Positions 46,741 through 58,678 are shown, numbered from the stretch's first letter. The stretch: 64,000 nt of DNA from Lunularia cruciata (GCA_948567375.1 OX419759.1:43687493-43751492); one strand, 5' to 3'. Notes: generated by a model not told the origin, from the sequence alone. Made by a program: numbers and translations.

Positions 46741-46990
46741 GTCCGTTGAGGATGACTTCATGAAACTATTCTTTCAATATGAAGATCCAATATATAAAAT
46801 AAAAAAGTGTTTGCATAGAAAAGTCTCTTTATAGACTTAAGCAAAGAATGCAAAGAAAATTTACTATCTCTTATCCATTGGATTTCAAGTTTTATTTTAT
46901 ATTCTTTCTTGTATTGGCTGCAAGTTAGTGAGAATATGCGTTTATTGATAATCTTTGTTGATGAACTGATCATCAATACGATACTTGAAA
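46741..46990 (+). pseudogene. Ty1/copia reverse transcriptase scrap
   Basis: Across frames this reads PIYKIKKCLH, then SLYRLKQ, and later LIIFVDELIINTI. That resembles the copia RT run V-K-L-K-K-S-L-Y-G-L-K-Q followed by the YVDD region. Badly decayed with frameshifts. The call is tentative. Confidence 0.4.
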
Positions 46991-47289
46991 TTATGAAAGA
47001 AATTTGTTATATTGGCAAATGTACCAAGTCAAAGGGGTGAGAAGCTAGGGATGGGATGCATGATAGTGAAGGATTGCAGGATACTATGTACGGAGCTCAG
47101 CTCATCTTTGTCTTAGTAAAAATTTTCCTACAAATTGTTTATCTATGACTGATGAATATGAACATTCAATGGGAGAGGACCTCTACCAGCTAACTAGAGA
47201 TGAGATGACCTTTACAAGCCGACTAAGCCCAAGTGCAGGAGAAGGAGAGAAGTGTTACAAGAACTTCTTTATGGGCTGGCTAATTTAGG
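46991..47289. other. No recognisable feature
   Basis: Short spacer with no frame or repeat that I can assign. Confidence 0.4.
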
Positions 47290-47780
47290 GAATATGAGCA
47301 CACAATTCTGCGGTTTCTGTATTATGACAAAAGAGATAGATAGCAAATAAGATTTCAGCTGCACTCTAATGATATTCAGAAGTAGGTGCATCCAGGCTAC
47401 AGATATCTAAGGGAGGAAAATCAATTGGCATTCTTATTGCAAGCAAGTAAGAATGTGGCTGCCACAAGAAGAGAAGTGAGTAGGTAGAAAAAATTTATTT
47501 TTAGGGTTAGAATAGTTATTTAAGTGGGTGGTTCCCCTTTTAGTGTGTAATTCCAACCCAAAGTCTTGGATTGGGGATACTTGCCAACTCACTTATCTCT
47601 CATAACATAGGTGAACATAGGGTCTTATGTTCACCTATGGGCTAGAAGGAGAGGGTATGATTCTGACTGTGGGAATCAAGGTTGCCGTGTAATAAGGATG
47701 CATTATAGATGCTCACACTAGGATCTAAGTATCCAAGGACAATAAACAAGCGATGACTCTACTTTGAATTCTATGAATGA
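47290..47780 (+). mobile_element. Gene end and LTR-like start of gag-type element
   Basis: A reading EENQLAFLLQASKNVAATRR followed by FIFRVRIVI resembles the tail at 11,940-12,070, and the DNA carries TAGTTATTTAAG as a TATA-like box. A hairpin at 47,606-47,639 lies inside. It lies upstream of the gag-like remnant on the same strand. Confidence 0.35.
47606..47639. repeat. Perfect hairpin, 14-bp arms
   Basis: Arms CATAGGTGAACATA and TATGTTCACCTATG around a 6-nt loop. Confidence 0.9.
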
Positions 47781-48225
47781 TAAGATGTAAGTGTGAACTC
47801 TATTGAGTCATGTCTGTTGTGTTATGTTGTGATGCCACTCATGTAACTGATTATGCAGAAGGGTGCATAAGAGAAATGCTCAGCAAGATTCTAGAAAGGA
47901 AACGCATCAAGGGCCATACCAAGGAGGCCAAAGAGCCTGCAAGGATGATAGACTTGAGAGCTATCTGTGAGGGTAAGTGTCTCTCAGAGATCCTCAGACC
48001 AGAGTGCAATTACAAACTGCTATGGGAAACTTATCTACACCTCCTCTGCGAGCCACGTAAAAATCTGGCCGCACAAGCATTGTACTGACTGTCCCTTCTC
48101 CCACAGCCTCCCATATACCCCATTTTGGGACAAGCCCCTCATGTTGACATGTCTGGCACAACTTCTGGCTGAGGTGTATATCCTCTCTACTCATCTCAGC
48201 AACTTGCTTTGGCAATTTTTATTCC
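47781..48225 (+). other. Leader-like stretch with a small open frame
   Basis: Contains an open run at 47,810-48,088 (92 codons) ending near an LTR-to-gag leader position. No domain recognised. I treat it as leader of the following gag remnant. Confidence 0.3.
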
Positions 48226-49532
48226 ATGAAATGCTTCATGCACTCTGATACATTAAGCCTAAGGGAGGCATTTTCTCCCATGTCACCAAGTACTCTTGTT
48301 AGAATGCAAGAAAACACTCAATGGCAAGTAATTCTGCCCATGGATACCCATGTGCATCAATACCGCTACCCATTGCTACCCAAGCCCCAACTTTTGGTCT
48401 CAACTCCTGCAGTTCTCATTGCAGTGACATCAAAGTTAGGAGGAAGAAATAGTTATATATTCATTGGACAAGAAGACTCAGAGTCATTCCTACAAATGTT
48501 TGAGAATGTTTGCATGGCACAAAACATCGCGGATGATGCTGCCATGCCACAACAAATTAGCCAATATTCCATTGGAATCACACAACATTGGTTCAGTGGC
48601 CTTGACCTTGTCACACGGACAAGTAATGTGGTGATACGTGCCAAAGGACAACAAGAATTCATTTCACCCAAGATGACAAGGACAAGATGAACAAACTTCA
48701 CAAAAGACACAATGAAACAATCCAAGCATTTATTATATATTTTCAATACATCTTTTCAATGATCACACCACCCCAAATCCCAATGGCTCTCAATTGGTCA
48801 GAGATGCATTACCTCAAGACATCTTAAAATTCTTCATTTACAACGAAGCTGCTACAAAAGCATAGGCATTTGAGGAGGCATGATGTTGGGCTCAAGCTAA
48901 TGAGTGGGACATGGCTTTACCAGGCCCCTACTCTATAATACCAAGCTTCAAAGGGAATGTAATGCATAACTCCTATGCTGCTACTCAAGGACTCCCATAG
49001 CCTAGCTACTTCTCTGGAGGTACTTCTACACCAGCTCGCTATGTAACACCCCAACCAGTGCCCACACATGGAGAGGTGCTTGTGCTCACAATCATTCCCA
49101 TAGTTCCACTTATAGCTTCTTCAATTCAATCAGGACAACCAATGCCCATAATTAGCAATGTGAAGGCTGCAAACATCAAGATGGAGGACATCTTGGTCGA
49201 ATTGGAATGATGAGAGAACCTTCACCTTGCACAACAACCTCACACAACAACTAACTATAGGAACAGAAAGAAGAAAGACCACATGTCATGGACACTGTCT
49301 AGCAACCCAACAATTTTGACCAACACTTATGGGGTCTGCCCTTCTGCTGAGAAAGAGGAAAAAGACAAGCTAAAGGACCTCCTAGACCCAAGATATGTTC
49401 TCATATTTGCATTAACAATCACTATGCCAACCAGTGCCCAAACAAACCAGCCCATTCTGCATTTTGCTTTGGAGCCCATATCATGGTGCAATACTTGGAG
49501 TCCAGGAATTTTGGGACTCAAACACGACGCAC
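48226..49532 (+). pseudogene. Retrotransposon gag-like gene, degenerate
   Basis: Capsid-like reading open to 48,690 (GQEDSESFLQMFENVCMAQN, ITQHWFSGLDL), continuing after stops with LPQDILKFFIYNEAATKA and AFEEA, CWAQANEWD. It aligns piece by piece with the minus-strand remnant at 57,249-58,100. A Cys/His cluster near 49,164-49,210 (CEGCKHQDGGHLGRIG) may be a decayed zinc knuckle. It ends against an inverted LTR-like repeat at about 49,533. Confidence 0.55.
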
Positions 49533-50190
49533 CTTTGTTAAGACTTACAAAGTACCAAATTGCAATAATATGTAAGTAATTGTTTGTTCACACAAAGATA
49601 AGTGTCAATAATGTTTGAATATGAAGTAAAAAAACGCACTAGTTCATTTAATCATGTCTTTAACCTCTTGGGCTCAAACAAACCCCTAGAAGAGGACAAA
49701 AAACTCCAACTAAATGTTTTGTTGTAGATGAAATGTCACTTAAAACTCTTCAACAATATTCCAATTAGAGTCAATTGTGACAATTTGGTTGATCCAAAGA
49801 TGCTACTTTGTCACAAAGTAACTTCTTCTTGAAATTGCATTCCACTCTCCCACAAGATACAAGTTCCAAGTGAATTTTGCATCAATGTCTGGTTCCTATC
49901 TACAAAGTTTGAGTATTGACAACACTACAGTTCCAAATGATCTGTCAAGGCATTGCTTTGCAAGTGTTTCATTATGGATCAAACAAACATCCTAAAATTC
50001 AGGTTTTAGAAACCCACCATCTGACTACACCTCCACTTGCATTAAAAATTCCCAAACATTCATAGACAAAGACATTCACTTGACATTCAAAATTCAGAAA
50101 GTGATGAGTACTGCAACACACTTCACTTTATTCACCTTTTGCTTATAATAAACACCAAGCACTTTGAATGTCTACGCTAACTAGTCAAAT
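49533..50190 (-). mobile_element. ORF-X element LTR-like repeat 6, diverged
   Basis: Reverse complement resembles the other repeats (plus-strand landmarks TTTGTTCACACAAAGATA and TCTTTAACCTCTTGGG) but is clearly older. It follows ORF-X X7. Limits approximate. Confidence 0.5.
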
Positions 50191-50239
50191 CACTCAGAAT
50201 ATAGAAATCAAATACTTCTCTTCCTTGGCTTGGGGATGT

Positions 50240-51145
50240 CCATTGCCACTATCTTCTTGTTCCCACTCTCTACGTAGTAGTCATCACCTTCCAGAATCCG
50301 CTTGATGTAATATCATTCATTTGCATTTGCATCTGCATCTCTTTGCAAATTGGGGTGAAAATGCGACACCATTCATTCTCTCTCCTCGGAGCTCAACAGG
50401 TTTAGCCCAAAATAGAAGTGGGCTGCAAAGGGTACAAAGTAGTGGGATGGTGTATCCATCATCCAACCGGTGATCATTTGCCTCACTTGTTGGTGCAAAC
50501 ACTTTGGCCAGTCCACCTCTTCTCATGCAAACATCTGTTGGAAGAACATTGCTTGTTGCATTGTTGCATAGGTGGTTTGCTCTAGCCTGAACATAGCCAT
50601 CATCATGCTCACAATCCCTCTTTACATTGGATCCCTGTAACTATCCACCTTGTACCTGTTATTGTAGACCTTCTTGGTGCAAGGTCAGCTAAAAGAGTTC
50701 CTAACCTTAGCAATTTCTTCCGTAGCATCACACTTTGAATAGAGGTGATACCATCTACCTCTCCTAATTCTCTTCCCAAAACTAATCTCCAATCAGAATC
50801 AATCCATCGAGCTGGATTTCCTCTCTTTACCTTGTGCTTGGGCCCATCCTTACAATTGTTTGCAGTGATCTCTACCATGAACCCTGGAAGACTCAAATTC
50901 CAGTTCCAGGCCAAAAATGTGATATGAAGTCTGGACAAGACTTCAATCTGTGCTCTTACCTCTAATTGGTGGATTGCAAGACCCCTCACCACACTCTGCT
51001 TAGTTCCCTTTGGGGCCATCTTGTGCTTCCTCACTCTCTACTCATGAAAGATCAAACTCAAGACTCTAACCCACTCTTCTTGCATATTCAAAGTTTGCAT
51101 TCCTCAAGGTCTAATGTGAATAGGCACAAGATACCTTCTAGACAT
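50240..51145 (-). pseudogene. ORF-X copy X7, N-terminal part
   Basis: Starts MSRRYLVPIHIRP at 51,145 and contains FLAWNWNLSLPGFM and RGNPARWIDSDWRLVLGREL, both family motifs, then the FFQQMF region near 50,530. The acidic and coiled-coil parts are missing; the gene runs into its LTR-like repeat. Stops and a frameshift are present. Confidence 0.6.
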
Positions 51146-51179
51146 TGCGAACTTCTTTCACAAAATCTCAATTCATAGT

Positions 51180-51565
51180 CCTTAGCGGATCAATCATTCT
51201 TCAGTTGTTTCTTTGTTTACCCACCAATTCTGCATGTTGGCTTCCTATCACTTTCAAGATCATCTTGGTCCCAAGGTAGTCACTTTCTTCCCACTTACTT
51301 TCTTGATTGGCACAACCAACAAAGAAGTTGTTATTGGTCCTTTAGATTGAGTTGTGCATCCCAATGCAAAGTCCTTTGTCTTCAGCTTCACACTTCCATT
51401 TGTTTGACCCAAGTCCTTTTAACTCTGACACAAGGTTGACTTTGGGTTTACACCAAAACACATGATTCTTTGTGTTTCTTCCACGTTTAGCCTTAATTTG
51501 GCATTACTAATGCACTTATTCCTTAAAGAAAAGGAAATAAAATATGTGGGTATCACTGTACATCA
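51180..51565 (-). other. Conserved spacer frame upstream of X7
   Basis: A broken reading FFVGCANQESKWEESDYLG, then MILKVIGSQHAELVG, matching the small frame at 56,984-57,271 and 12,106-12,386. It separates X7 from the truncated end of X8. Confidence 0.45.
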
Positions 51566-51569
51566 ATAC

Positions 51570-53148
51570 TTCTAGCTAATACTTCACTTTTGGATGATCT
51601 CTCTTCAAAATCTCCCTCTTCCTTTTACAATTCCAATAACAAGGGACAAACAATCTTTGATATATATGCTACTCCATTGAACTCTTATGCATCTTCTTTT
51701 CTCTCTTCAACCTTGGTTGGTGCTTCTTCAATTGGTGCCTAACCCCAAAGTCTCAATCTTCTTACCTTCAAAGTCATCTCTTCTGAGCATTCTTCTTCTC
51801 CTTCTTCTTCTTTTTCTACTTTACTTGGTTCTACAACTGCAACCTGCTAACTTCTCTTTGATCTTGCTCCTCTTGAAAACACCAAGACTGACTCCTCTTC
51901 TCTTTCCTCATGAATATATACCTTGGCCAACTCCACAAAATAGTTGTCTCCTCCTTCCATGCATGCAATTTGCACATGGAATTCATGATCATCTTCTAAA
52001 GCCACTTCTTCCACCAATTGCTAGACTTCAGGCTCTCCATTACTCCCACTACTAGACTCTTTACTTTGCAAGGTGACCTCTTCTTCTTCTCCTGAATCTT
52101 CACACTTCAACTTGGCTTCTCCTTCTGATTCTTCACTTGATGAGAGGTTCACCACTACTATCTCTCACCCCGCTTCCTTGGTCTTAGGATATCCACCAAC
52201 ACCATCTTCTCCTTCCATTTTTATGATGAAGTGTTCATCACCTTCACTACTTGCCTTATGTAATATTGTTCATCCACATCTGCAGCTCAACATAGATCAC
52301 AGTGAAAGTGTGACACCATCTTCACTTTCTCCTCTTAGCTAAGTAGGTTCAGTTCTAAGTAGAAATGGGCTGCAAAGGGTATGAAGTAATGGGGTCGTTG
52401 GTCCATTCTCCAATTATTAATCTTTTGACCTGCTATTTGGTGAAAGCACTTTGCCCCATTTACTACTTCCACTACAAACATTTGATGAAAGAACACAACT
52501 TGCTGCTTCATAACATATGTGGTTTGCTCTTGCTTAAACATTGCCATCAAAGCACCGACTATACCCTTTTATATCAGGCCTTTAAACCTATCCACCTTGT
52601 ACCCATCCTTAGTGCAAAGAGCACTAAAAGAATTCCTCACCCCTATAGTTTCTTCCAAAGAAACTTGGGCACTGGAGCTTTTGAATGGGTGGGATAGTGC
52701 TTAAGGAGCTCAGAGAGAAGTTACTGGTGTGCACCTTCAAAAGGGCTTCACATTTCTAGCAGAAGGTGACTCCTCCACTTCTCTGGCTTCTCTCCCCAAG
52801 ACCAATCTTCAATCCAACTTAGTCCATCAAGCCCAGTTTCCTCTCTTCCCTTCTATCTTAGGACCATCTTTGCAATTAATGGCAGTGATTTCTACCCTTA
52901 AAACCTAGAAACCTTAAGTTCCAATTCCATGCCAAAAAGGTGATACAAAGTCTATTCAAGACTTCAATCCTTGCCACTACATCTAATCTCCAAATTGTAA
53001 GACTCATCACCAAACTCTCCTTGCTACACTTTGGTGACATTGTGGGGTTTCTAACTCGTGATCTCTGAAAGATCAAACCCTCACCAAAGCTTGAGATTCT
53101 AACTCCTTCTAGACAACTATTAAGAGGCATAGGGTATTGTTGTGACAT
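51570..53148 (-). pseudogene. ORF-X copy X8, C-terminally truncated
   Basis: Begins MSQQYPMPLNSCLEGVRISS at 53,148. FLAWNWNLRFLGF follows at about residue 75, then YVMKQQVVFFHQMF and HYFIPFAAHFYLELNLL near 52,335-52,550. The acidic section (CEDSGEEEEVTLQSKESS, IACMEGGDN) is present. The coiled-coil end is lost at about 51,570. Several stops occur. It is nearly identical to X2 over the N-terminus. Confidence 0.6.
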
Positions 53149-53257
53149 TTCAGAACTTCCTCAAAGTCTCAATCTTATAGTATTTTTCTGCATGGTCATT
53201 CTTCAGTTGATCTTCAATGGACACTCAAAAATTCTGAGTGTTTGTTCTCTATCACTC
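53149..53257 (-). other. Short spacer before X8
   Basis: 109 bp nearly identical to 12,350-12,456 upstream of X2 (landmark CACTCAGAA...GTGTCCATTGAAGATC). Confidence 0.6.
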
Positions 53258-53978
53258 TATGACAACCCGGCAAATATCACTTTTGTGGTAATTGGGTAAG
53301 TAAAGTTTGTTCTCACAAAGATATGAGTCAAAAATGTCCAAATACAAAGTCAAAGTAACAATTTCATTTCTTCTTGGTTGCATCTTTAATCTCTCAGGTA
53401 GAAACCACACCCAGAAGAGAGTAACAAGCACTAACTTGCAGTCTTGTCACAAATTAACACTCCATAATCACAACTCCATCAAATATTTCCAAACAATCTT
53501 GATTGTGATGATTCAGGCTGTCCTGAAAATGGCACTTCACTGCAAAACTACTTCACCTCAGAATTGTGTTCCACTCCTCCACTGAAGGCACAACTTCCTC
53601 GATCAAAATTGCTTCCCGTCAACTTTGCACTACACTCACAAATGCAAAATACCACCAACACTACAATTTCTCTCAGATTTGTCAAGGCATTGCTTTGATT
53701 GCACTTCACTCAGGATCAAACACACAGAATGAAGATCAAGGATGCGGAATCCAACATCCAACAAGCACTCTGACTTGCACTTCAAATTTCTCCAAACACT
53801 CACAAACACAAACGCAAAGTTGATGCTCAAAATCAAGCTCGAGCAACAAGCACTGCTTCACAGCACTTTGCTTTATCTATTCTCAGAAATTATGAGCACT
53901 GAACAACATTTCTCTATGAATGCCACTCTGAAGTAGTGAAGCAACCAATAGTTCTAACAACTATACCGTTCTACAACA
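53258..53978 (-). mobile_element. ORF-X element LTR-like repeat 7
   Basis: About 721 bp on the minus strand, ending CCGGGTTGTCATA. It follows X9 in the same orientation and immediately precedes X8's spacer, so X8 and X9 elements abut here. Confidence 0.7.
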
Positions 53979-54051
53979 ACTTTTCTTACCTACAGATCCA
54001 AAATGACAATGCACCTCTTCATATCTGCCTCTTCAAATCTCAAAATTGTTA

Positions 54052-56607
54052 CTAATCCGATCCAATGTCTACTTTGTCATCAGCTTTAAAACTTGAACCC
54101 GAAGTAATCTTACTTCTTACTACTCTGTCTTTGGGTTTCATATCTTCTACTTCTTCTACCAGATCCAGCAATTCTCTTTCTTGATCTGAAATTCCACTAG
54201 TGGGTAATCTATCTAATTCTTCATCTCTCAACCCACTCTTCTCTAATGTCTCCACTGGTAACTCTGAAGACATCTTCACTCCTATGTTATCTACTTTGGG
54301 TTTGGCTCTTACATCTTTCTAAAGTTTTTCTATCTTTATTTTCACTAAGTCTAATCTAATCGCAATATTGTCTTCTACTTCTAAGATCTTCATGTCTACA
54401 CAAGTTCTTAAACTAATCAACAAGGCATTCAAATCTATGTCTTTTGCCTGTCTTTGCCTTGTCTCTTGCACCAACAACTTCAACTCGTGCAGCCTCGTCT
54501 CTTCAATTTGAACATTGGTCTCTGTACTCAACATCGCATTCATCCTGAGGACTATCTCCTTCAATGGCTCCAATCTCATCTTCTTGTCTCACTCTTGATC
54601 TGCAAGCCAGCCCTCCCTATACATTGCCAATTCCGCTTTGAACTCGGCTTTCACAGTCTCCTTCTCCATCTGTACTACCTTCTCCTCCTGATTACAAAGT
54701 AACTCTCGTAATCTCTCTTCTTCCCTATACCGTGTTGCCAACTCTCTTTGCCAGAGTTGCTTCTTCTCCTCAACACTCTCCATCACCCTATCGAGCTCTT
54801 GATCCTTCACTGCTACTCTTGCCATAGCATGGATAACTTCTACTCTTGAATCAGCAAACTACTGCTTCAAGATCTTGTTTTCAGCTACTTGTCTTTCCCT
54901 TGCTATGTCACTCTTCTTAACAAGATCTTCTCAATATCTCACTTCTCTCTTCAGGTCTTCAATTACCTGAGTCCTCACTATTGCCTCCGCTGGCAGTACT
55001 TCCCTTTCCTCCTCACCTTGGGTTATACTCTTCTTCAACTCCGAGTTTTCTTCTTCTAATCTTGCCAACACCTGCAAGACAGTCTTTACCTCTGGACAAG
55101 TTGACTGCATCTCCTTCCTCTTGCACTCTTACTTCACCAGCAGAGGACACACCACCTCTTGCAGGTACTCAACTCCATCGCTCGGGGTTACTTCTTCTTG
55201 CATAGCCACTTCTCTTTGTACTTCTTGTTCATCCGATACTTGCCTCCTTCTCTGTAGTCTTCATATCGGAACGGACGCCTTGCTTCCCGAGCTTGCATTT
55301 GATTCTTCTTGCACATTACTGGGACCTGCATCGTACTTTGCCTTACGTCTTGAGCAGACTCCCCTCTGATCTTTTGCCTTGGGTACTTCATCTTCCAACT
55401 TTGTGTTGTCCTTGGCCTCGATCTCTGCCTGAACTTCTTCTTCTTCTTCTATAGTAGTTGGTGCTGATGTCATTCCTCCACCCTCATTGCTGTTGCTACT
55501 TGTATCTCCACTCTGTAGCGTTAGCTTGGGCTCCTCCTCGTGTTCCGAGTCTTTGGTCTTGCGCTTGGTGTCACCTTCCAAGTCTTCATCTTCCGACTCA
55601 ATCACCACCATGCCTCGCCTCGGGTTTCCTCTCCAGGTCTTCCGAGGTTTCATTGTGTCTTTAGCTTTGCCCTACCAACTTCTCTTCTTTGAGTTTGGAG
55701 TACTCACTTCGATCTCCACATTCTTCCCTGTCTTCTTGTAGTACTCATTGGTGCTTCTGATTTGCAAGATGTACTGCTGCTCCTCTACATCGACCTCCTT
55801 TCTCAAATCGGGATGGAAATGCGACACCATCCAAATTTGCTCCGCCAAGTTCAGCAAATTCAACCCGAGGTAGAAATGAGCTGCAAACGGCACGATGTAG
55901 TGTGGAGGCGATTTATCCCGCAGATTAAACACCATTTGTCACGTTCTACCATGGAAACACCTTGCCCAATTTATCAGTTCTCCTACAAACAACTTGTGAA
56001 AGAACACCGCTTGGAATTTCATCACATAGGTTGCTCTCTCTAGCTTCATGATTGCCATCAGAGCACTCACAATTCCTCTCTTGACAAGGTCTTTGTAACT
56101 CTCCACTTTGTACCCATTCTTCGTCCGCTTTGACGAGAATGCATCTCTCACCTCTAGGGTTTCTTGGGCTATCTCTCCCTTCTCCATGAACGTGGCCCCC
56201 AGCTCTGAGCCTGCTTCCTTCCCGAGTACTAGTCTCCAATCCGACTCTATCCAGCGAGCCGGATTTCCTCTCTTCCCTTCTTCCTTGGGTCCATCGAGAC
56301 ACTTGCTCTTGATAATCTCTGTCATGAAACCTGGAAAACTCACGTTCCAGTTCCATGCAAAGAAGGTGATCCAAAGTCGGCTCAAGACTTTGATCCTAGC
56401 AATCACATCTAACCTCTGAATTGCATGATTTCTCACTGCAAATTTAGAGTTCTTTTTTCCTCCTCCTATCTCTCCTGCTTTCTTACTATCTCTTGATTTC
56501 ACTCTTGCAACTTCTCCCTTACACACTAACGCGTTTCCAACTCTATTTCCCTTCCCACCATCACCTACAGGACAACGTCTCAACGGCAAAGGAAAATTAC
56601 TCGACAT
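54052..56607 (-). pseudogene. ORF-X copy X9, most complete (852 codons)
   Basis: One reading frame of 852 codons from MSSNFPLPLRRC (ATG at 56,607) to DDKVDIGSD and stop. It is interrupted only by in-frame stops at 55,939, 55,672, 55,261, 55,129, 54,931, 54,859, 54,589 and 54,319, with no frameshift. The N-terminal third is basic and aromatic (AWNWNVSFPGFM; RGNPARWIESDWRLVLG; PFAAHFYLGLNLL). The middle is acidic and Ser/Glu-rich (IESEDEDLEGD; TTIEEEEEVQAE). The last 370 residues look like a coiled coil (ARLEEENSELKKSI; REEERLRELLCNQEEKVVQM; LHELKLLVQETRQRQAKD). I recognise no enzyme motif and no known family. It lies between a small conserved frame and an LTR-like repeat. Confidence 0.65.
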
Positions 56608-56983
56608 TTTGTCATTGCGAGTTCTATTTTTATAGAGTTGCACTTTCTTTGTCTTTCTTCACTTTGAGTTTCTATCGAGAAATCACACCTCCTGCATGCA
56701 CCTAGCACTGTCAATCAAACCTTGCGCATATGGGCCGCCGGTTTTTGAACGGTCCCTTCTTGAATTTCTCACCCTGACAAAAGGTTGTTAGACTGACTTT
56801 GCCTCGGGTTGAGCTCCCCCCGATACAAAGACTCCTTACTTTGGGCTGTGTGCTGACAAGGCATTTCCGAGTACTTCGCCTTATGACCCAAAGTCACTTT
56901 ACTTTGGGTTTCATCCCAAAGACTCTTTTCTTTGCCTTCTTTGGCCATACAGGCGCAATCTGACTTCTCTATACACTTCTTCT
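56608..56983 (-). other. Leader of ORF-X copy X9
   Basis: A TATA-like CTCTATAAAAATAG lies about 20 bp upstream of the X9 start on the minus strand. A 3-base difference makes it open to a GTG at 56,643, but the family start argues for the ATG at 56,607. Confidence 0.35.
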
Positions 56984-57271
56984 TTATTTTGAAGAAAACA
57001 AAAAAATGTGGGCACCACACACTCTCAATGTCACCTTGATTTCAAAGTAGCCATTTTCTCTACCCATGCTTTCTTGATTGGCTAGGCCCAAGGAAAATTT
57101 GTGATAGGTTCTATGGATTGGGTTTTGCATCTCGATGCAATGTAACCTTACTTTGGATCTATCCTTCTTTAAGTCCAACTTGAGTCCTTCTAACTCTAAC
57201 ATGAACTCAACTTCTTTGGGTCTATCCCAAATACACCATTTTCCTCTTTTATTCTTCATTAAGCTTAACAA
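56984..57271 (-). CDS. Small conserved frame upstream of ORF-X
   Basis: Open for up to 95 codons and conserved in at least three other places upstream of ORF-X (12,106; 51,180; weakly 10,990). Core motifs: DRPKEVEFMLELEGLKLDL and FSLGLANQESMGRENGYFEI. Conservation of the peptide pattern in diverged copies suggests it was coding, either on its own or as part of an upstream polyprotein. No function recognised. Confidence 0.4.
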   Translation of the reverse strand: MLSLMKNKRGKWCIWDRPKEVEFMLELEGLKLDLKKDRSKVRLHCIEMQNPIHRTYHKFSLGLANQESMGRENGYFEIKVTLRVCGAHIFLFSSK

Positions 57272-58100
57272 AGCTTAAGCAACTTGGCTTTAACAATACA
57301 CTTCTTTTTAAAAATTTGTCAAAAATGAAAAATGTGGGTACCATAATATCCCAATCATTAGCTTGGGCCCAACAGCATGCTTCTTCAAATGCTTGTGCTA
57401 GAGTTGTTGCCTTGTTGTAGATTAAAATTTTTTGAATGTCCTTTGGTAGGACATCCTTAAACCAATTGAGATCCACAATATGGTCTAGTGTTGGTTGATC
57501 ATTGACAATATCTATTGGAATCATTGGATAAGTGCATGTATGGTTTTGTTGTGTAATTTGTGGAACCACTTTATTTTGTCTTCAAGTGGTTCTTGTTGTC
57601 TTGGAGAGATGTGCTCTTTTCACCCTTCAACTTGTATCATTGCAAAGCTTGTTTTTGTGGCTGCGGTTAGACCATTAAATCAATATTGGACAATATCAAT
57701 AAAACATTGACCTATTTGCCATGCCATGGGGGCATCATCTACATTATTTTGGGCTATACAAACATTATCAAACATGCATAGCAATGACTTGAAGTTTTCT
57801 TGAACATTGCATACCATTCCTAAAGGTATGCAATCATTCCCTCCTCCCAAAGTCATGGTAGCATGGGATATAGGAGTTGCAAAGTTGTAGCTGGTACTGT
57901 AAAAGAAATGTGCACTACTATGGGATGCAAGTTTGAAGTAGGAAGATTTCCTTAGGCAAAAGTCTTTTCCCTCAATGGAAATGTTGTTTGAACTTGGGTC
58001 ATAGCAACAATATTGGCCACAACAAGAGGTATAGCTTCCATTGATATGAAAGCCAATGAACTTATATGCATATGTGGTGATGCTTCTTCTTAGCTTGGAT
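57249..58100 (-). pseudogene. Retrotransposon gag-like remnant
   Basis: Minus-strand counterpart of 48,226-49,532: pieces FDNVCIAQNNVDDAPMAWQI, IVQYWFNGL and the open run 57,569-57,249 with LDHIVDLNWFKDVLPKDIQK and CCWAQANDWD. Several stops. It sits downstream of an LTR end with an initiator-type primer site (about 58,679-58,691) on the same strand and upstream of X9, so gag and ORF-X may belong to one element. Confidence 0.5.
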
Positions 58101-58664
58101 AGTTGGTTGTAGGTATGGGAGGCAATAATTCCCCTATATGAAGAACTTTTGTGCTCTCACGGGATGGCAAGGAGTACACATGGCCAAAACATGTTGTAGA
58201 GCAGAGTGGAGAGGACATACAAGATCATCATTAGTGAGCACCAGAAATGTTGCTAAGGCAACACTCACAATTAACAATTGATTATGGGACATAAGGAAGG
58301 TGACTTACATAGACCCATTTGTGTCCAGCCTTTGATTTGGATTGGAGCGGGGTAGTAGTCTGGACTCCCATAGTCAGGTGTTTTCCCATTGGAGAACAAG
58401 AAATTCCCATAGACACTTACTTTGGAGATGGTTCAAGGGTCTATCACCCTCGTGAACCCTTTGACTCTTTGTAATGTCTCACTCATCCTCCAATAGCTAG
58501 TTGATAAGGGGAAAGATTACTATCTTCCCCATTAAATGAGACCATAGTGCAATGAGGAACAAGGAGTACTGCTCATGAAAAAAATTCCACTAACTCCAAC
58601 ATTGCCATACATTTGAATCACCCAATTGCAAAAATCATATACAACTCCCTTTTTTATTGCCTTT
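58101..58664 (-). other. Leader between primer site and gag-like remnant
   Basis: Decayed sequence with short readings (for example a Pro-rich LLPPIPTTNYPS stretch). No gene supported. Confidence 0.35.
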
Positions 58665-58678
58665 CAATGGCTTGAGTC

